Origin: Bacteroidales bacterium
GTDB lineage: Bacteria > Bacteroidota > Bacteroidia > Bacteroidales > UBA932
Direction of reading: 5' to 3'
Assembly (NCBI GenBank): GCA_017555925.1
Contig: JAFZFL010000145.1
Coordinates: 1 to 11,015, forward strand
Length of the DNA stretch: 11,015 nt
Every line of letters begins with the position of its first letter. Positions within the stretch are counted from its first letter, which is position 1. A program made the position numbers and the translations under genes. Below the pieces are notes generated by a model. The model was not told the DNA's origin, did no database searches, and worked only from the letters and a program-made list of their open reading frames with translations. Below, piece after piece: positions 1-7,068 of this stretch.

Positions 1-2
1 CT

Positions 3-173
3 ACTCGCAACGCAGTTCGCGTATTGCGTGCTACTACAGACAAAGCTGCAGCTGAGGCTCTCCTTCCAAAGGTAAGCTCTATGTTGGATAAGTTGGCTAA
101 ACGCAACATCATCCACCGCAACAAAGCAGCGAACTTGAAATCAAGCTTGGCTTTGCACACTAACGCTCTCTAA
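3..173 (+). CDS. rpsT: 30S ribosomal protein S20, C-terminal part (5' end outside window)
   Basis: The frame starting at base 3 is open to TAA at 171-173 and gives 56 residues, too short a piece to appear as a full ORF. It includes [20 protein letters not shown] and ends in LHTNAL. The [19 protein letters not shown] segment is the conserved C-terminal helix of S20, a small basic primary-binding protein that contacts 16S rRNA in the 30S body. S20 is usually about 85 residues, so roughly 30 N-terminal residues lie off the left edge. Arginine codons are CGC/CGT, as expected for a highly expressed ribosomal gene. An intrinsic terminator follows directly, so the gene is the last, or only, gene of its transcript. 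Identification rests on recognising the family from the translated segment and is quite firm. Confidence 0.93.
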   Translation, partial: TRNAVRVLRATTDKAAAEALLPKVSSMLDKLAKRNIIHRNKAANLKSSLALHTNAL

Positions 174-202
174 TTAGCGTATTTACTCAACCACAATATA
201 GT

Positions 203-232
203 GGGGCTGCCTATAAAAAGGTAGCCCCTTTT
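203..232 (+). terminator. Rho-independent terminator of rpsT
   Basis: A 10-base stem GGGGCTGCCT (203-212) pairs with AGGTAGCCCC (219-228) with a single G-U wobble. The loop is ATAAAA and the stem is followed by TTTT. It sits 30 bases after the rpsT stop and 40 bases before the end of the convergent glycosyltransferase gene, so it separates the two transcripts. Confidence 0.88.
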
Positions 233-271
233 GTGCAAACATAGGGGTTGTTAGATAATGTAAATTGGGAA

Positions 272-1078
272 TTAGAGGTAATCACGGATGGCGGTTTGGT
301 TGAAGAGAGTGCGTTCTTTGTCGCACAGCCAACCCCACTTATTGAAATAGCGACACATATTGACCATATGTATCCATAACATTTTCAAAGACTTATATGA
401 TGCCTTCTCATGATTATGGATAATGGTCGCATGCGGAAAGAAAACAGTCAAATAATCGCGATGTATACGGCGCGTGAGATCCATATCTTCTGGATACATA
501 AAGAATCGCTCATCGAACAAACGCGCTTTTTGCACCGCTTGTGTGCGAAGCAACATGAAACAGCCACTGAGATAAGGCACATTCATCAAACGATCATAGC
601 CAGAAGCATGCATCTCGTAGATTTGGTTACGACGTCTCATCCAACTACTAGGCAGGAATCGCCTACCAAAAACATCCATTGGGGATGGGAGAAGTTTACA
701 GAGGCGTTGTATCTCACCATTCGGATAAAGAACCTTGGGCATCAATGAGCCTACCTCAGGATGTTGCGCAATGAATTGCAGCATCCCATCAAGCGCCTCT
801 TGGGTGAGAATAATATCTGGGTTTATAACCAAATGAAATGGAATATCGTCATAGATACTCTCACGAATAGCGATGTTATGAGCAGCGCCATAACCCATGT
901 TATATGGATTATGGCGATATTCTATGCGTGAATCTAGTGATTCAGGAGATTGTGGAGAAGGAGAATTATCAATCCAAAAAACGCGATGCACATAGTTGGA
1001 TTGCAAGATAACCTCCGTTAAATCAGTTACTTGTTGCCAATCAGGGTGATATAGAACAATGGATACATTTAGCATCAT
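272..1078 (-). CDS. Family 2 glycosyltransferase (WbbL/rhamnosyltransferase-like)
   Basis: A 268-residue GT2 (GT-A fold) enzyme expected to transfer a sugar from a nucleotide-sugar donor to a surface glycan. Visible motifs: the first strand NVSIVLYHPD (4-13), WIDNSPS (35-41), NPYNMGYGAAHN (57-68), typical of rhamnosyltransferase-like GT2s, VINPDI (84-89) at the donor/metal site, SGCFMLLR (171-178) and FFMYPEDMDLTRR (192-204) carrying the likely catalytic acidic pair. The C-terminus is basic and aromatic (HNHEKASYKSLKMLW) and may contact the membrane. The start is the ATG at 1078-1076, whose A is shared with the proS stop (TAATG); a second ATG follows immediately. Longer openings would run inside proS. 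It is probably translated by reinitiation after proS. No secretion signal is seen, so it should act on the cytoplasmic face. Arginine codons are 18 of 20 CGN, unlike proS and the barrel gene, hinting at a different origin. Donor and acceptor cannot be told from sequence. Confidence 0.86.
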   Translation of the reverse strand: MMLNVSIVLYHPDWQQVTDLTEVILQSNYVHRVFWIDNSPSPQSPESLDSRIEYRHNPYNMGYGAAHNIAIRESIYDDIPFHLVINPDIILTQEALDGMLQFIAQHPEVGSLMPKVLYPNGEIQRLCKLLPSPMDVFGRRFLPSSWMRRRNQIYEMHASGYDRLMNVPYLSGCFMLLRTQAVQKARLFDERFFMYPEDMDLTRRIHRDYLTVFFPHATIIHNHEKASYKSLKMLWIHMVNMCRYFNKWGWLCDKERTLFNQTAIRDYL

Positions 1079-2550
1079 TAATATGCTATTGCGAATATCA
1101 CGCGTTGGGCACTTGGCTTGCCAGTATAGATGCAAGTACCTGGTGTCTTATCACCTTCGAGAGGAATACAACGGATAGTGGCCTTGGTCTCCTCTTTTAT
1201 TCTCTCCTCTGTTTCAGGTGTACCATCCCAGTGGCAAAGAAGGAATCCGCCCTCCTCAATCTTCTCTTTAAACTCTTCCCATGTGTCAACAATATGGGTT
1301 TTGCTTGCTCTGAACTCCAATGCCTTATTATATATGTTCTCCTGGATTTTATCCATCAATCCAACAACATGATCAACTACAACATCTGCCGACATCGACT
1401 CTTTTGTCAAAGTATCTCTTCTTGCAACCTCAACAGTATTGTTCTGCAAATCTCTTGGACCAATTGCAATTCTTACCGGAACACCTTTAAGTTCCCACTC
1501 TGCAAATTTGAAACCGCTTCTCACATTGTCTCTATCATCAATCTTCACCGACAGGCCATTCTTCTCCAGACCAGCTTTCAACTCCTCCATCTTAGCTACC
1601 ACTGCCTTATGCTCTTCATCTGTCTTGAAAATAGGAACCATAACTACGTGAATAGGAGCCAATTTTGGAGGAAGTACCAAACCGCAATCATCACTGTGAG
1701 CCATAATCAAAGCACCCATCAATCTTGTTGAAACGCCCCATGATGTAGCCCAAACATACTCCAATGTTCCCTCTTTTGAAGAGAATTTAACATCAAATGC
1801 TTTGGCAAAGTTCTGACCCAAGAAGTGAGATGTTCCAGCCTGCAAAGCCTTACCGTCCTGCATCATAGCCTCTATACACAAAGTGTCGAGAGCTCCAGCG
1901 AACCTCTCATTTGCAGATTTCTTTCCAACCACTACAGGAACTGCCATATACTCCCTTGCAAATTTGGCATACACATTTACCATCTTCTCAGTCTCCTCAA
2001 TTGCCTCCTCCTTTGTTGCATGCGCGGTATGGCCCTCTTGCCACAAGAACTCCGCTGTACGAAGGAACAGACGTGTACGCATCTCCCATCTTACAACGTT
2101 TGCCCACTGGTTACACAAGATTGGAAGATCTCTATATGATGTAATCCAGTTTTTATATGTATTCCAGATAATTGTCTCCGATGTTGGTCTTACAATAAGC
2201 TCCTCCTCCAATTTTGCAGCCGGATCAACCACTACACCTGAACCCTCAGGATCCACCATCAGCCTGTGGTGGGTTACTACCGCACACTCCTTTGCAAAGC
2301 CCTCAACGTGCTCAGCCTCTCTGCTCAAAAATGATTTTGGAATAAAAAGAGGGAAATAGGCATTCTGATGGCCTGTCTCCTTAAACATCTTGTCAAGCTG
2401 AGCCTGCATTTTCTCCCAAATTGCATAACCGTAAGGTTTGATTACCATACAACCCCTTACAGCCGAATTCTCCGCCAAGTCAGCTTTTGTTACCAAATTA
2501 TTATACCATTGTGAATAATTTTCTTCTCTGCTGATAACCTCTTTTGCCAT
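1078..2550 (-). CDS. proS: Prolyl-tRNA synthetase, archaeal/eukaryote-like class (ProS type 3)
   Basis: Charges tRNA-Pro with proline in the cytoplasm. The 490-residue length and the lack of the ~180-residue INS editing domain place it in the short eukaryote/archaeon-like ProRS class that is usual in Bacteroidota. Class II motifs are clear: [15 protein letters not shown] (121-135), motif 2 [24 protein letters not shown] (split around 154-177), [14 protein letters not shown] (239-252) and motif 3 region [20 protein letters not shown] (272-291). The anticodon-binding domain starts near 298 ([10 protein letters not shown]) and has [14 protein letters not shown]. The C-terminal zinc-type domain includes [13 protein letters not shown] and IRCIPLE and ends in a C-terminal tyrosine, as in the family. 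The start [17 protein letters not shown] fits family N-termini. The gene diverges from the lipoprotein gene and its stop overlaps the downstream glycosyltransferase start. Confidence 0.97.
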   Translation of the reverse strand: MAKEVISREENYSQWYNNLVTKADLAENSAVRGCMVIKPYGYAIWEKMQAQLDKMFKETGHQNAYFPLFIPKSFLSREAEHVEGFAKECAVVTHHRLMVDPEGSGVVVDPAAKLEEELIVRPTSETIIWNTYKNWITSYRDLPILCNQWANVVRWEMRTRLFLRTAEFLWQEGHTAHATKEEAIEETEKMVNVYAKFAREYMAVPVVVGKKSANERFAGALDTLCIEAMMQDGKALQAGTSHFLGQNFAKAFDVKFSSKEGTLEYVWATSWGVSTRLMGALIMAHSDDCGLVLPPKLAPIHVVMVPIFKTDEEHKAVVAKMEELKAGLEKNGLSVKIDDRDNVRSGFKFAEWELKGVPVRIAIGPRDLQNNTVEVARRDTLTKESMSADVVVDHVVGLMDKIQENIYNKALEFRASKTHIVDTWEEFKEKIEEGGFLLCHWDGTPETEERIKEETKATIRCIPLEGDKTPGTCIYTGKPSAQRVIFAIAY

Positions 2551-2558
2551 ATCTCTGT

Positions 2559-2590
2559 TTTGATATTTGGAATATTTTTTGATACTTTTG
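2559..2590 (+). promoter_or_regulatory. Bacteroidota-type promoter for the W-Y lipoprotein/barrel pair
   Basis: The pattern TTTG (2559-2562), a 20-base spacer and TACTTTTG (2583-2590) matches the primary sigma consensus of Bacteroidota (TTTG, 19-21 bases, TAnnTTTG) at every fixed position. Transcription would start near 2597, leaving a leader of roughly 40 bases. The site lies in the 89-base divergent gap with proS, so proS regulation may share this region. Confidence 0.75.
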
Positions 2591-2629
2591 TCTTAATAAG
2601 CCACAAAAATACAAAATAAATTAAAACTC

Positions 2630-2635
2630 GGAGGT
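2630..2635 (+). promoter_or_regulatory. Strong Shine-Dalgarno-like site for the W-Y lipoprotein
   Basis: GGAGGT lies 4 bases before the ATG at 2640. Bacteroidota genes usually lack a clear Shine-Dalgarno sequence, and the other genes in this window show none as good. The site fixes the start codon and may mean strong initiation. Confidence 0.55.
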
Positions 2636-2639
2636 AAAA

Positions 2640-3824
2640 ATGAAAAACAATATTTTATTTGTAATCTTGGTCGGGTCTATGTTCCTGATTTCTTGCGGCA
2701 CACTCCACCATACATCATACAACTCCCAAAACTTTGTGAACGGCATATACTACACTCCTGACCCACAGGAAAGCAACAGAATAAATGAAGCAAGAGGCAA
2801 ATTCAATGAGCTTGCAGAAGAGACCAATAGTGTACTGAATCCAACACAAAGTTCAGGTTCTGATTACAATAATGGAACTGTAACCACAAATACAGGAGAG
2901 CTACAGGAATATCTGGCTATAGCCGACAAATACAGTACTCCTGAATACTCGGTAAACATTGAATTTTCCAATCCATATATAGGCGGATGGTATCCTTCTA
3001 CATCATACGAATCACTATGGGGTACTGGACCATCTTTGCATATTGGCACATATTACAGCTGGTACAATCCATGGTACTACAGATACAGCTGGTACGGACC
3101 AGGTTGGTATGACCCATGGTATTATGGTTCAACTTGGTACAGCCCATGGTATAGTCCATGGTACAGTTCATGGTACGGTGGCTGGTATGATCCGTGGTAC
3201 GGACCAGGTTATTATCCTGGTTATCACCCTGGTTACTACCCCGGACATTATCCCGGCTTCTACCCTGGAGGTCATCCTGGATTCTATCCTAACACACCTC
3301 CTCACCACGCACCAGACAGAAATATTTACTATGGCAAACGCGAAAATGGCGGAAGCACCATATCCGGGAACAGAAATGGCGGAAGCTATAACACAAGAAG
3401 AGACGGTAATGTAAATCAGATCAGAGGAAACAACACCTCTGACAATATGACATCATCTGCAACCCAACAAAACAGCAACAGACAAGGCAGCTCATTCAGA
3501 AGGGGAGCCAACTCTACAACAAACAATGGAACACAAAAGCCAGATGTAAATACATCAAATGGTAAAACTTCAAGTTCTTCGGGTACTATGTACCGCAGAT
3601 CTGCCCAACCAAAAACCAAGAGCAGCGATGCAAATACAAATAGAGAGAACAGAAACAGCAATTCATATAACAACAATAACTCCAATTACGGCAGGAGCAA
3701 CAATCCGTCTTATAACAGGAGCAACAACTCCTCAACTTTCAACCCGGGCAACAGCTCAGGCCATCAAAGGAGTTCAGGCTCTTCATCAGGTTCGGGACGT
3801 TCCGGCTCTTCATACAGAAGATAA
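2640..3824 (+). CDS. Lipoprotein with Trp-Tyr and Tyr-Pro-Gly repeats, function unknown
   Basis: A 394-residue predicted lipoprotein: a Lys start, a hydrophobic stretch and the lipobox LISC with Cys19 as the lipidated residue. Residues 20-115 look like a small ordinary domain (FNELAEETN, YLAIADKYSTPEYSVNIEFS). Residues 117-187 are extremely rich in W-Y pairs: Trp at 141, 145, 151, 156, 160, 166, 170, 174, 178, 182 and 186, the last six exactly four residues apart and each followed by Tyr. Residues 189-217 switch to PGYYPGY/HPG-type repeats. The tail (about 225-394) is a low-complexity Asn/Ser/Arg/Gly segment likely to be disordered, with a basic end (SYRR). No enzymatic motif is seen. It precedes the barrel gene by 78 bases on the same strand, so a joint role at the outer membrane is likely. 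Related W/Y-rich Bacteroides proteins have, as I recall, sometimes been auto-labelled vitellogenin-like, which is uninformative. Adhesion, assembly or glycan contact by the aromatic array are only guesses. Confidence 0.85.
   Translation: MKNNILFVILVGSMFLISCGTLHHTSYNSQNFVNGIYYTPDPQESNRINEARGKFNELAEETNSVLNPTQSSGSDYNNGTVTTNTGELQEYLAIADKYSTPEYSVNIEFSNPYIGGWYPSTSYESLWGTGPSLHIGTYYSWYNPWYYRYSWYGPGWYDPWYYGSTWYSPWYSPWYSSWYGGWYDPWYGPGYYPGYHPGYYPGHYPGFYPGGHPGFYPNTPPHHAPDRNIYYGKRENGGSTISGNRNGGSYNTRRDGNVNQIRGNNTSDNMTSSATQQNSNRQGSSFRRGANSTTNNGTQKPDVNTSNGKTSSSSGTMYRRSAQPKTKSSDANTNRENRNSNSYNNNNSNYGRSNNPSYNRSNNSSTFNPGNSSGHQRSSGSSSGSGRSGSSYRR
3060..3290 (+). repeat. In-gene aromatic repeat tract (WYxP then YPG units)
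   Basis: The DNA repeats TGGTAC/TGGTAT units encoding W-Y about every 12 bases (3060-3200), followed by TAYCCYGG-like units encoding Y-P-G (3204-3290). Third positions vary between units, so the repeat is held at protein level rather than being a fresh DNA tandem duplication. Length could still vary between strains by slippage or recombination. Confidence 0.75.
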
Positions 3825-3832
3825 TCCCGACA

Positions 3833-3852
3833 AACTCTTCCCCAAAAGAGTT
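3833..3852 (+). other. Small intergenic hairpin between lipoprotein and barrel genes
   Basis: AACTCTT (3833-3839) pairs perfectly with AAGAGTT (3846-3852) across a 6-base loop, just after the lipoprotein stop. No T-run follows (the next bases are CTGTAAAA), so it is not a convincing terminator on the plus strand. It could stabilise an upstream mRNA end or partly attenuate read-through into the barrel gene. No promoter match was found before the barrel gene, so co-transcription is favoured. Confidence 0.35.
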
Positions 3853-3902
3853 CTGTAAAAAAGAGTCCAATGCAATAATTGAGAATTTAATATGAGATTT
3901 TT

Positions 3903-5459
3903 ATGAAAAAGATTACAATATATTTAGGTTTGACAATATCTGCAATACTTCTCTCTACTGGTGCTTTTGCACAAAACATGTGGGATGCCTACAGATATTC
4001 ACAGCAGTTCAATGAAGGAACTGCCAGAAGTGCAGCCATAGGAAATGCATCTGTTGCTTTGGGTGGTGACCTGGGAGGAATTTCAATCAACCCAGCCGCT
4101 TCTGGTGTTTACAGATACAGTGAGTTCGTCATAACTCCTTCAGTAACCGTAGCAAACAGCTCTGTAAACTATCTCGGCACTCAAACAGATGAGAGCAAAG
4201 GGCGTTTCGGATTCTCAAATTTTGGATATGTGACAACTTTTGAAACAGGCAGAACAGACTATGGCCTTATCAATTGGAATCTGTCGGTAACTTTCAATAA
4301 AACCAATAACTATACATCCAGAATGGCTGCACAAGGCAAGACAGCAGAGAGCAGCTGGTTAGGCAGTCTTGCACAACGCACAAATGGCATATATGCTCCA
4401 AGTATGGATATGAATAGCCAAAATGATCCGTTCTACAACGGAAGCGGCTCATGGACCTCTATTCTTGGATGGAACACTTCTCTTCTTGATACACTGCCAG
4501 ATTCAGACTCATACTATAAGGGAGCCACAGAGAACCTTGACGGTTTCAGTATAGTTCCAGGTGGGGAGGTGTCTCAATACTACATTAAGGAGACTATTGG
4601 AAACACATCAGAGGCTGTAATTAACTTTGGAGGCAACATCTCAAACAAACTCTTCTTTGGAGTTAACTTCGGACTTGTGAGTGTATGGTATAAACATATG
4701 GAAAGCTACTCCGAGCAAGCTGTAAATCCATCACAGTTCCAGAGCGGATTCAGCAGTTTCACACACAATTATACATACTCTACATCAGGCACCGGTGTAA
4801 ACTTGAAAGCCGGCATAATCTACTTGCCTGTAAAGGGACTAAGATTGGGAGCAAGCATTTCAACCCCAACATGGTTTTATCTGCACGAAGAGTATGAAGA
4901 GAGCATGGAATCAAAATTTTCAGACGGATACTCACAATGGCTTACATCTCCACTCGGCACTTATGACTACAGAATAAATACCCCATTCAGATGGAATGTT
5001 GGCGCGGCATACACATTTGGCCAGATTGCAGCCATAAGCATCGATTATGAAAAGACCAACTACTCACAAATGAAGATGATAGATGACAACTACAATATGG
5101 CTTTCAATGAAGACAATAAGGAGATTAAAAGAAATTTCAAGTCATCTGACATCATAAGGGTTGGTGCAGAAGTAAATGCCACTCCATTCCTGGCTGTAAG
5201 AGCCGGATACCAATACTATTCAAGTGGTTACAAATATGACAACAGCAATATTCAGATTGGTTCATTCGGATTGGGATACTCTGCACCTGGTGGTTTCTTT
5301 GCAGACCTGGCATACCAGCAACAAATAAACAAAACAGTAGAGAGCTTCCAGTTATATGACGATATCACAGACAATGGAACAATAATAACAGCAGCCCCTG
5401 TTGGTCAAAACAAGTTTGGCAACTGGAAACTGCTGCTCTCTCTTGGAATAAGATTCTAG
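3903..5459 (+). CDS. Outer-membrane beta-barrel transport protein, FadL/OMPP1-like
   Basis: A 518-residue protein with a standard Sec signal peptide (MKKITIYLGL...STGAFA, cleavage likely after residue 23). It then has the segment GTARSAAIGNASVALGGDLG (39-58) followed by GISINPAASGVYRYSEF, the N-terminal signature of Bacteroidota FadL/OMPP1-like barrels, where the N-terminus plugs the pore. The rest alternates amphipathic aromatic strands and turns and ends LLLSLGIRF with a C-terminal Phe, the usual signal for barrel insertion by BamA. Family members carry hydrophobic compounds across the outer membrane. Relatives in Bacteroides are sometimes labelled hemin receptor, but no heme motif is visible here, so the substrate is unknown. 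The gene lies 78 bases after the W-Y lipoprotein, with no promoter of its own visible. The start is fixed by the signal peptide. Arginine codons are almost all AGA. Confidence 0.85.
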   Translation: MKKITIYLGLTISAILLSTGAFAQNMWDAYRYSQQFNEGTARSAAIGNASVALGGDLGGISINPAASGVYRYSEFVITPSVTVANSSVNYLGTQTDESKGRFGFSNFGYVTTFETGRTDYGLINWNLSVTFNKTNNYTSRMAAQGKTAESSWLGSLAQRTNGIYAPSMDMNSQNDPFYNGSGSWTSILGWNTSLLDTLPDSDSYYKGATENLDGFSIVPGGEVSQYYIKETIGNTSEAVINFGGNISNKLFFGVNFGLVSVWYKHMESYSEQAVNPSQFQSGFSSFTHNYTYSTSGTGVNLKAGIIYLPVKGLRLGASISTPTWFYLHEEYEESMESKFSDGYSQWLTSPLGTYDYRINTPFRWNVGAAYTFGQIAAISIDYEKTNYSQMKMIDDNYNMAFNEDNKEIKRNFKSSDIIRVGAEVNATPFLAVRAGYQYYSSGYKYDNSNIQIGSFGLGYSAPGGFFADLAYQQQINKTVESFQLYDDITDNGTIITAAPVGQNKFGNWKLLLSLGIRF

Positions 5460-5462
5460 GTT

Positions 5463-6333
5463 TTAATGCTTTAAAGTTGCAACAACTATTACGGGATTGG
5501 ATTCATCCGTCAGAGTTGCTGCAACTTTTTTCATTTTATCTGATGAACTGTTTTTTGCAAACTCAATGAAACTTGCAGCATCAATAATCTGATACATTTT
5601 GCCATCCGCTATTTTGGACGGCAAAAAAGGCGCTCCATTATCAATATCATTAACAAATCCGTGTATATCGTTATTATTTTTGGCCATCAGACTTGATGTA
5701 CCATTTCTCTTGTCAAACAAAAGATAATTGAGTCTCTCCTTAGGCTGGATATTATCAAAATAATCTGCAATATGCGTTATCTGCAACAGAACAAAATCTT
5801 CAGTTTCGCCTTGAATAGTTCCACCGACAGAGACTTTCCTTATATTTCCATCAAGTTGCAAAAAATCACGAACCTTAATATACCCAGTCAGACTCTCTGT
5901 CGGGATTTCATACAAAAATTCCCCAGCAAGTGTATATACCAAAACTTTACCATTAATATCAACAACTGTAAACTTTCCACTTATATCATCATAATGAGAC
6001 ATACGTACTGCCTGGTACTCACCATACGCCCTACCTATCCTGCTGAAGCGGTTTATAAATTTACCTGATACATCAAAGTTATAAAGAGGGCTTCTGCCCA
6101 TTTTTGGGGGTAAAGACAAATCCTTTCTTTGTTGGCACCAGATCAAATTGCTTATAATTTGGCAAAAATATGGTATCAGTTTCTAATGCAATACAATCCA
6201 AATCAGATACATACTCACTTAAATCAATACTCCGGCATTGACCATCAACAGCCTCCTCAACATTAATTGTAAATATTTTATCACTCGAAGTACCATTATC
6301 ATTGCACGAAACCATAATTGCACAAGCAATCAT
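5463..6333 (-). pseudogene. Degenerate 6-bladed beta-propeller lipoprotein (frameshift plus internal deletion)
   Basis: Two overlapping minus-strand frames (6333-6079, then 6146-5463) together make one 6-bladed beta-propeller lipoprotein of the Bacteroidota type. The first part has a lipobox-like IMVSC and ends FVFTPKNGQKPSL. The second continues the propeller as SPLYNFDVSGKFINRFSRIG and ends SNPVIVVATLKH. Removing one base from the C5A5 run at 6101-6110 joins them as FTPKMGRSPLYNFDVSGKF. The C-terminus matches the intact paralogue at 9523-10731 closely (KMYQ..DA..FIE...S.KM..VA..L..ESNPV.VV.TL). Aligned by eye, about 115 residues of that paralogue, from its FHNTLPF to its EYGKYS, are missing here; the join is near 5885-5900. 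The signal peptide is also short: a TTG at 6359 in another frame reads LKLFYEVP, which would complete a normal lipoprotein leader, so a second frameshift is possible. It lies 39 bases after the WbqC-like gene. Confidence 0.8.
5473..5531 (+). terminator. Terminator-like hairpin for the barrel transcript, inside the convergent pseudogene
   Basis: AAAGTTGCAACAACT (5473-5487) pairs with AGTTGCTGCAACTTT (5514-5528) in a 15-base stem with one mismatch and a 26-base loop. T's run through 5531, with more T's just beyond. It begins 13 bases after the barrel stop codon. On the other strand the same bases encode the VAATL and VVATL segments at the C-terminus of the propeller pseudogene. The long loop lowers certainty. 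Confidence 0.5.
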
Positions 6334-6372
6334 AATGGCACCTCATAGAATAATTTCAAATTAAATACACCT

Positions 6373-7068
6373 TTATTTTAGCAAAAAACTGATTGAGTTA
6401 GGGCCTTCATTGCATAACAGATCCAAGATTGACAGATTGCCAATAAAGCCCCCTTTATTTGAAAAGACTTGGTAATAAGGTCTCTCTATTTGCAAACGCT
6501 GCAAAAGATTCTCACCTTTATATTTTGGATGTATTACCTCCCTCAAATCTGTTATTCCCTTATCTTGTGCATCGGCAGATTTCCACTCCTCAGTAAAATC
6601 TATTTTTGCCGACAGGCCTATCATCTCACAGAAAAGTTCAAGCAACTTGCTGTTAAGATTGAACAGATACTCCTCACCGCTCTCCAGAATGGCCATTATA
6701 TCATCTCTGTAATACTCATAGAACGGAGTTGTCATATAGGCGGCATCCATAGCCCTACTGTGTTGTTGCACCCAGGGTTTTGAGTAATCTATCTTAACTT
6801 TATCAATCAGCAATTTATGTGTACGGATACTCTCTGATACAGCTTCATCACTACCCCTTAATACAGGCACACTCAAACTAAGCAACCCGTTGGCACCATA
6901 AATGTGACAACGGGTTCTATATGATTGTTTTTGAAAAATCTCGCACCTTTCAACAAGTACCCGCTCTGAGTTTGCAATAGCTGCAAAATACTCAACGGGT
7001 GCGAAATAGGCAGTACTCAAAAGAGAGCAGTCAAACTGCCTGTCGGTTTGAGATGCTCTACTACTCAT
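6373..7068 (-). CDS. WbqC-like family protein
   Basis: A 231-residue protein recognised by the WbqC-family pattern: LLSTAYFAPVEYF (17-29), the nucleating segment CHIYGANGLLSLSVPV (54-69), KIDYSKPWVQQHSRAMDAAY (92-111), PFYEYYRDDI, LREVIHPKY (175-183), YYQVFSNKGGFIGNLSILDLL (198-218) and CNEGPNSISFLL. The family was named from an O-antigen cluster gene and is common in Bacteroidota, but its biochemical activity is not settled. Conserved His/Asp/Glu residues suggest an enzyme. There is no signal peptide, so it should be cytoplasmic. I chose the ATG at 7068-7066, which overlaps the lpxA stop by 8 bases (ATGAGTAG). Earlier starts at 7086 or 7194 would add residues unlike the family inside lpxA. 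Tight coupling to lpxA suggests it is made together with the lipid A enzymes. Confidence 0.85.
   Translation of the reverse strand: MSSRASQTDRQFDCSLLSTAYFAPVEYFAAIANSERVLVERCEIFQKQSYRTRCHIYGANGLLSLSVPVLRGSDEAVSESIRTHKLLIDKVKIDYSKPWVQQHSRAMDAAYMTTPFYEYYRDDIMAILESGEEYLFNLNSKLLELFCEMIGLSAKIDFTEEWKSADAQDKGITDLREVIHPKYKGENLLQRLQIERPYYQVFSNKGGFIGNLSILDLLCNEGPNSISFLLK

Noticed and set aside
1105..2359. Several plus-strand open frames across proS, up to 208 residues
   Set aside because: They lie opposite a fully convincing proS frame and their translations show no family motif; they are antisense shadows.
1078..2550. ProRS of the eukaryote/archaeon-like class as a sign of recent transfer
   Set aside because: This class is the normal one in Bacteroidota; nothing unusual for the phylum.
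2604..2611. TATTTTTG on the minus strand as a -7 box for proS
   Set aside because: It fits TAnnTTTG, but no TTTG-like -33 box lies at 19-21 bases, and A/T-rich DNA gives such matches by chance. The proS promoter stays unassigned.
3043..3414. 123-residue plus-strand frame rich in GT/HG repeats inside the W-Y lipoprotein
   Set aside because: It is an out-of-frame reading of the repeat tract; its repetitiveness comes from the TGGTAY units of the real gene.
6101..6110. C5A5 run as a programmed -1 frameshift site
   Set aside because: The shift needed to join the two frames is +1 (or -2), not -1, and the gene also has an internal deletion, so a disabled gene is simpler.
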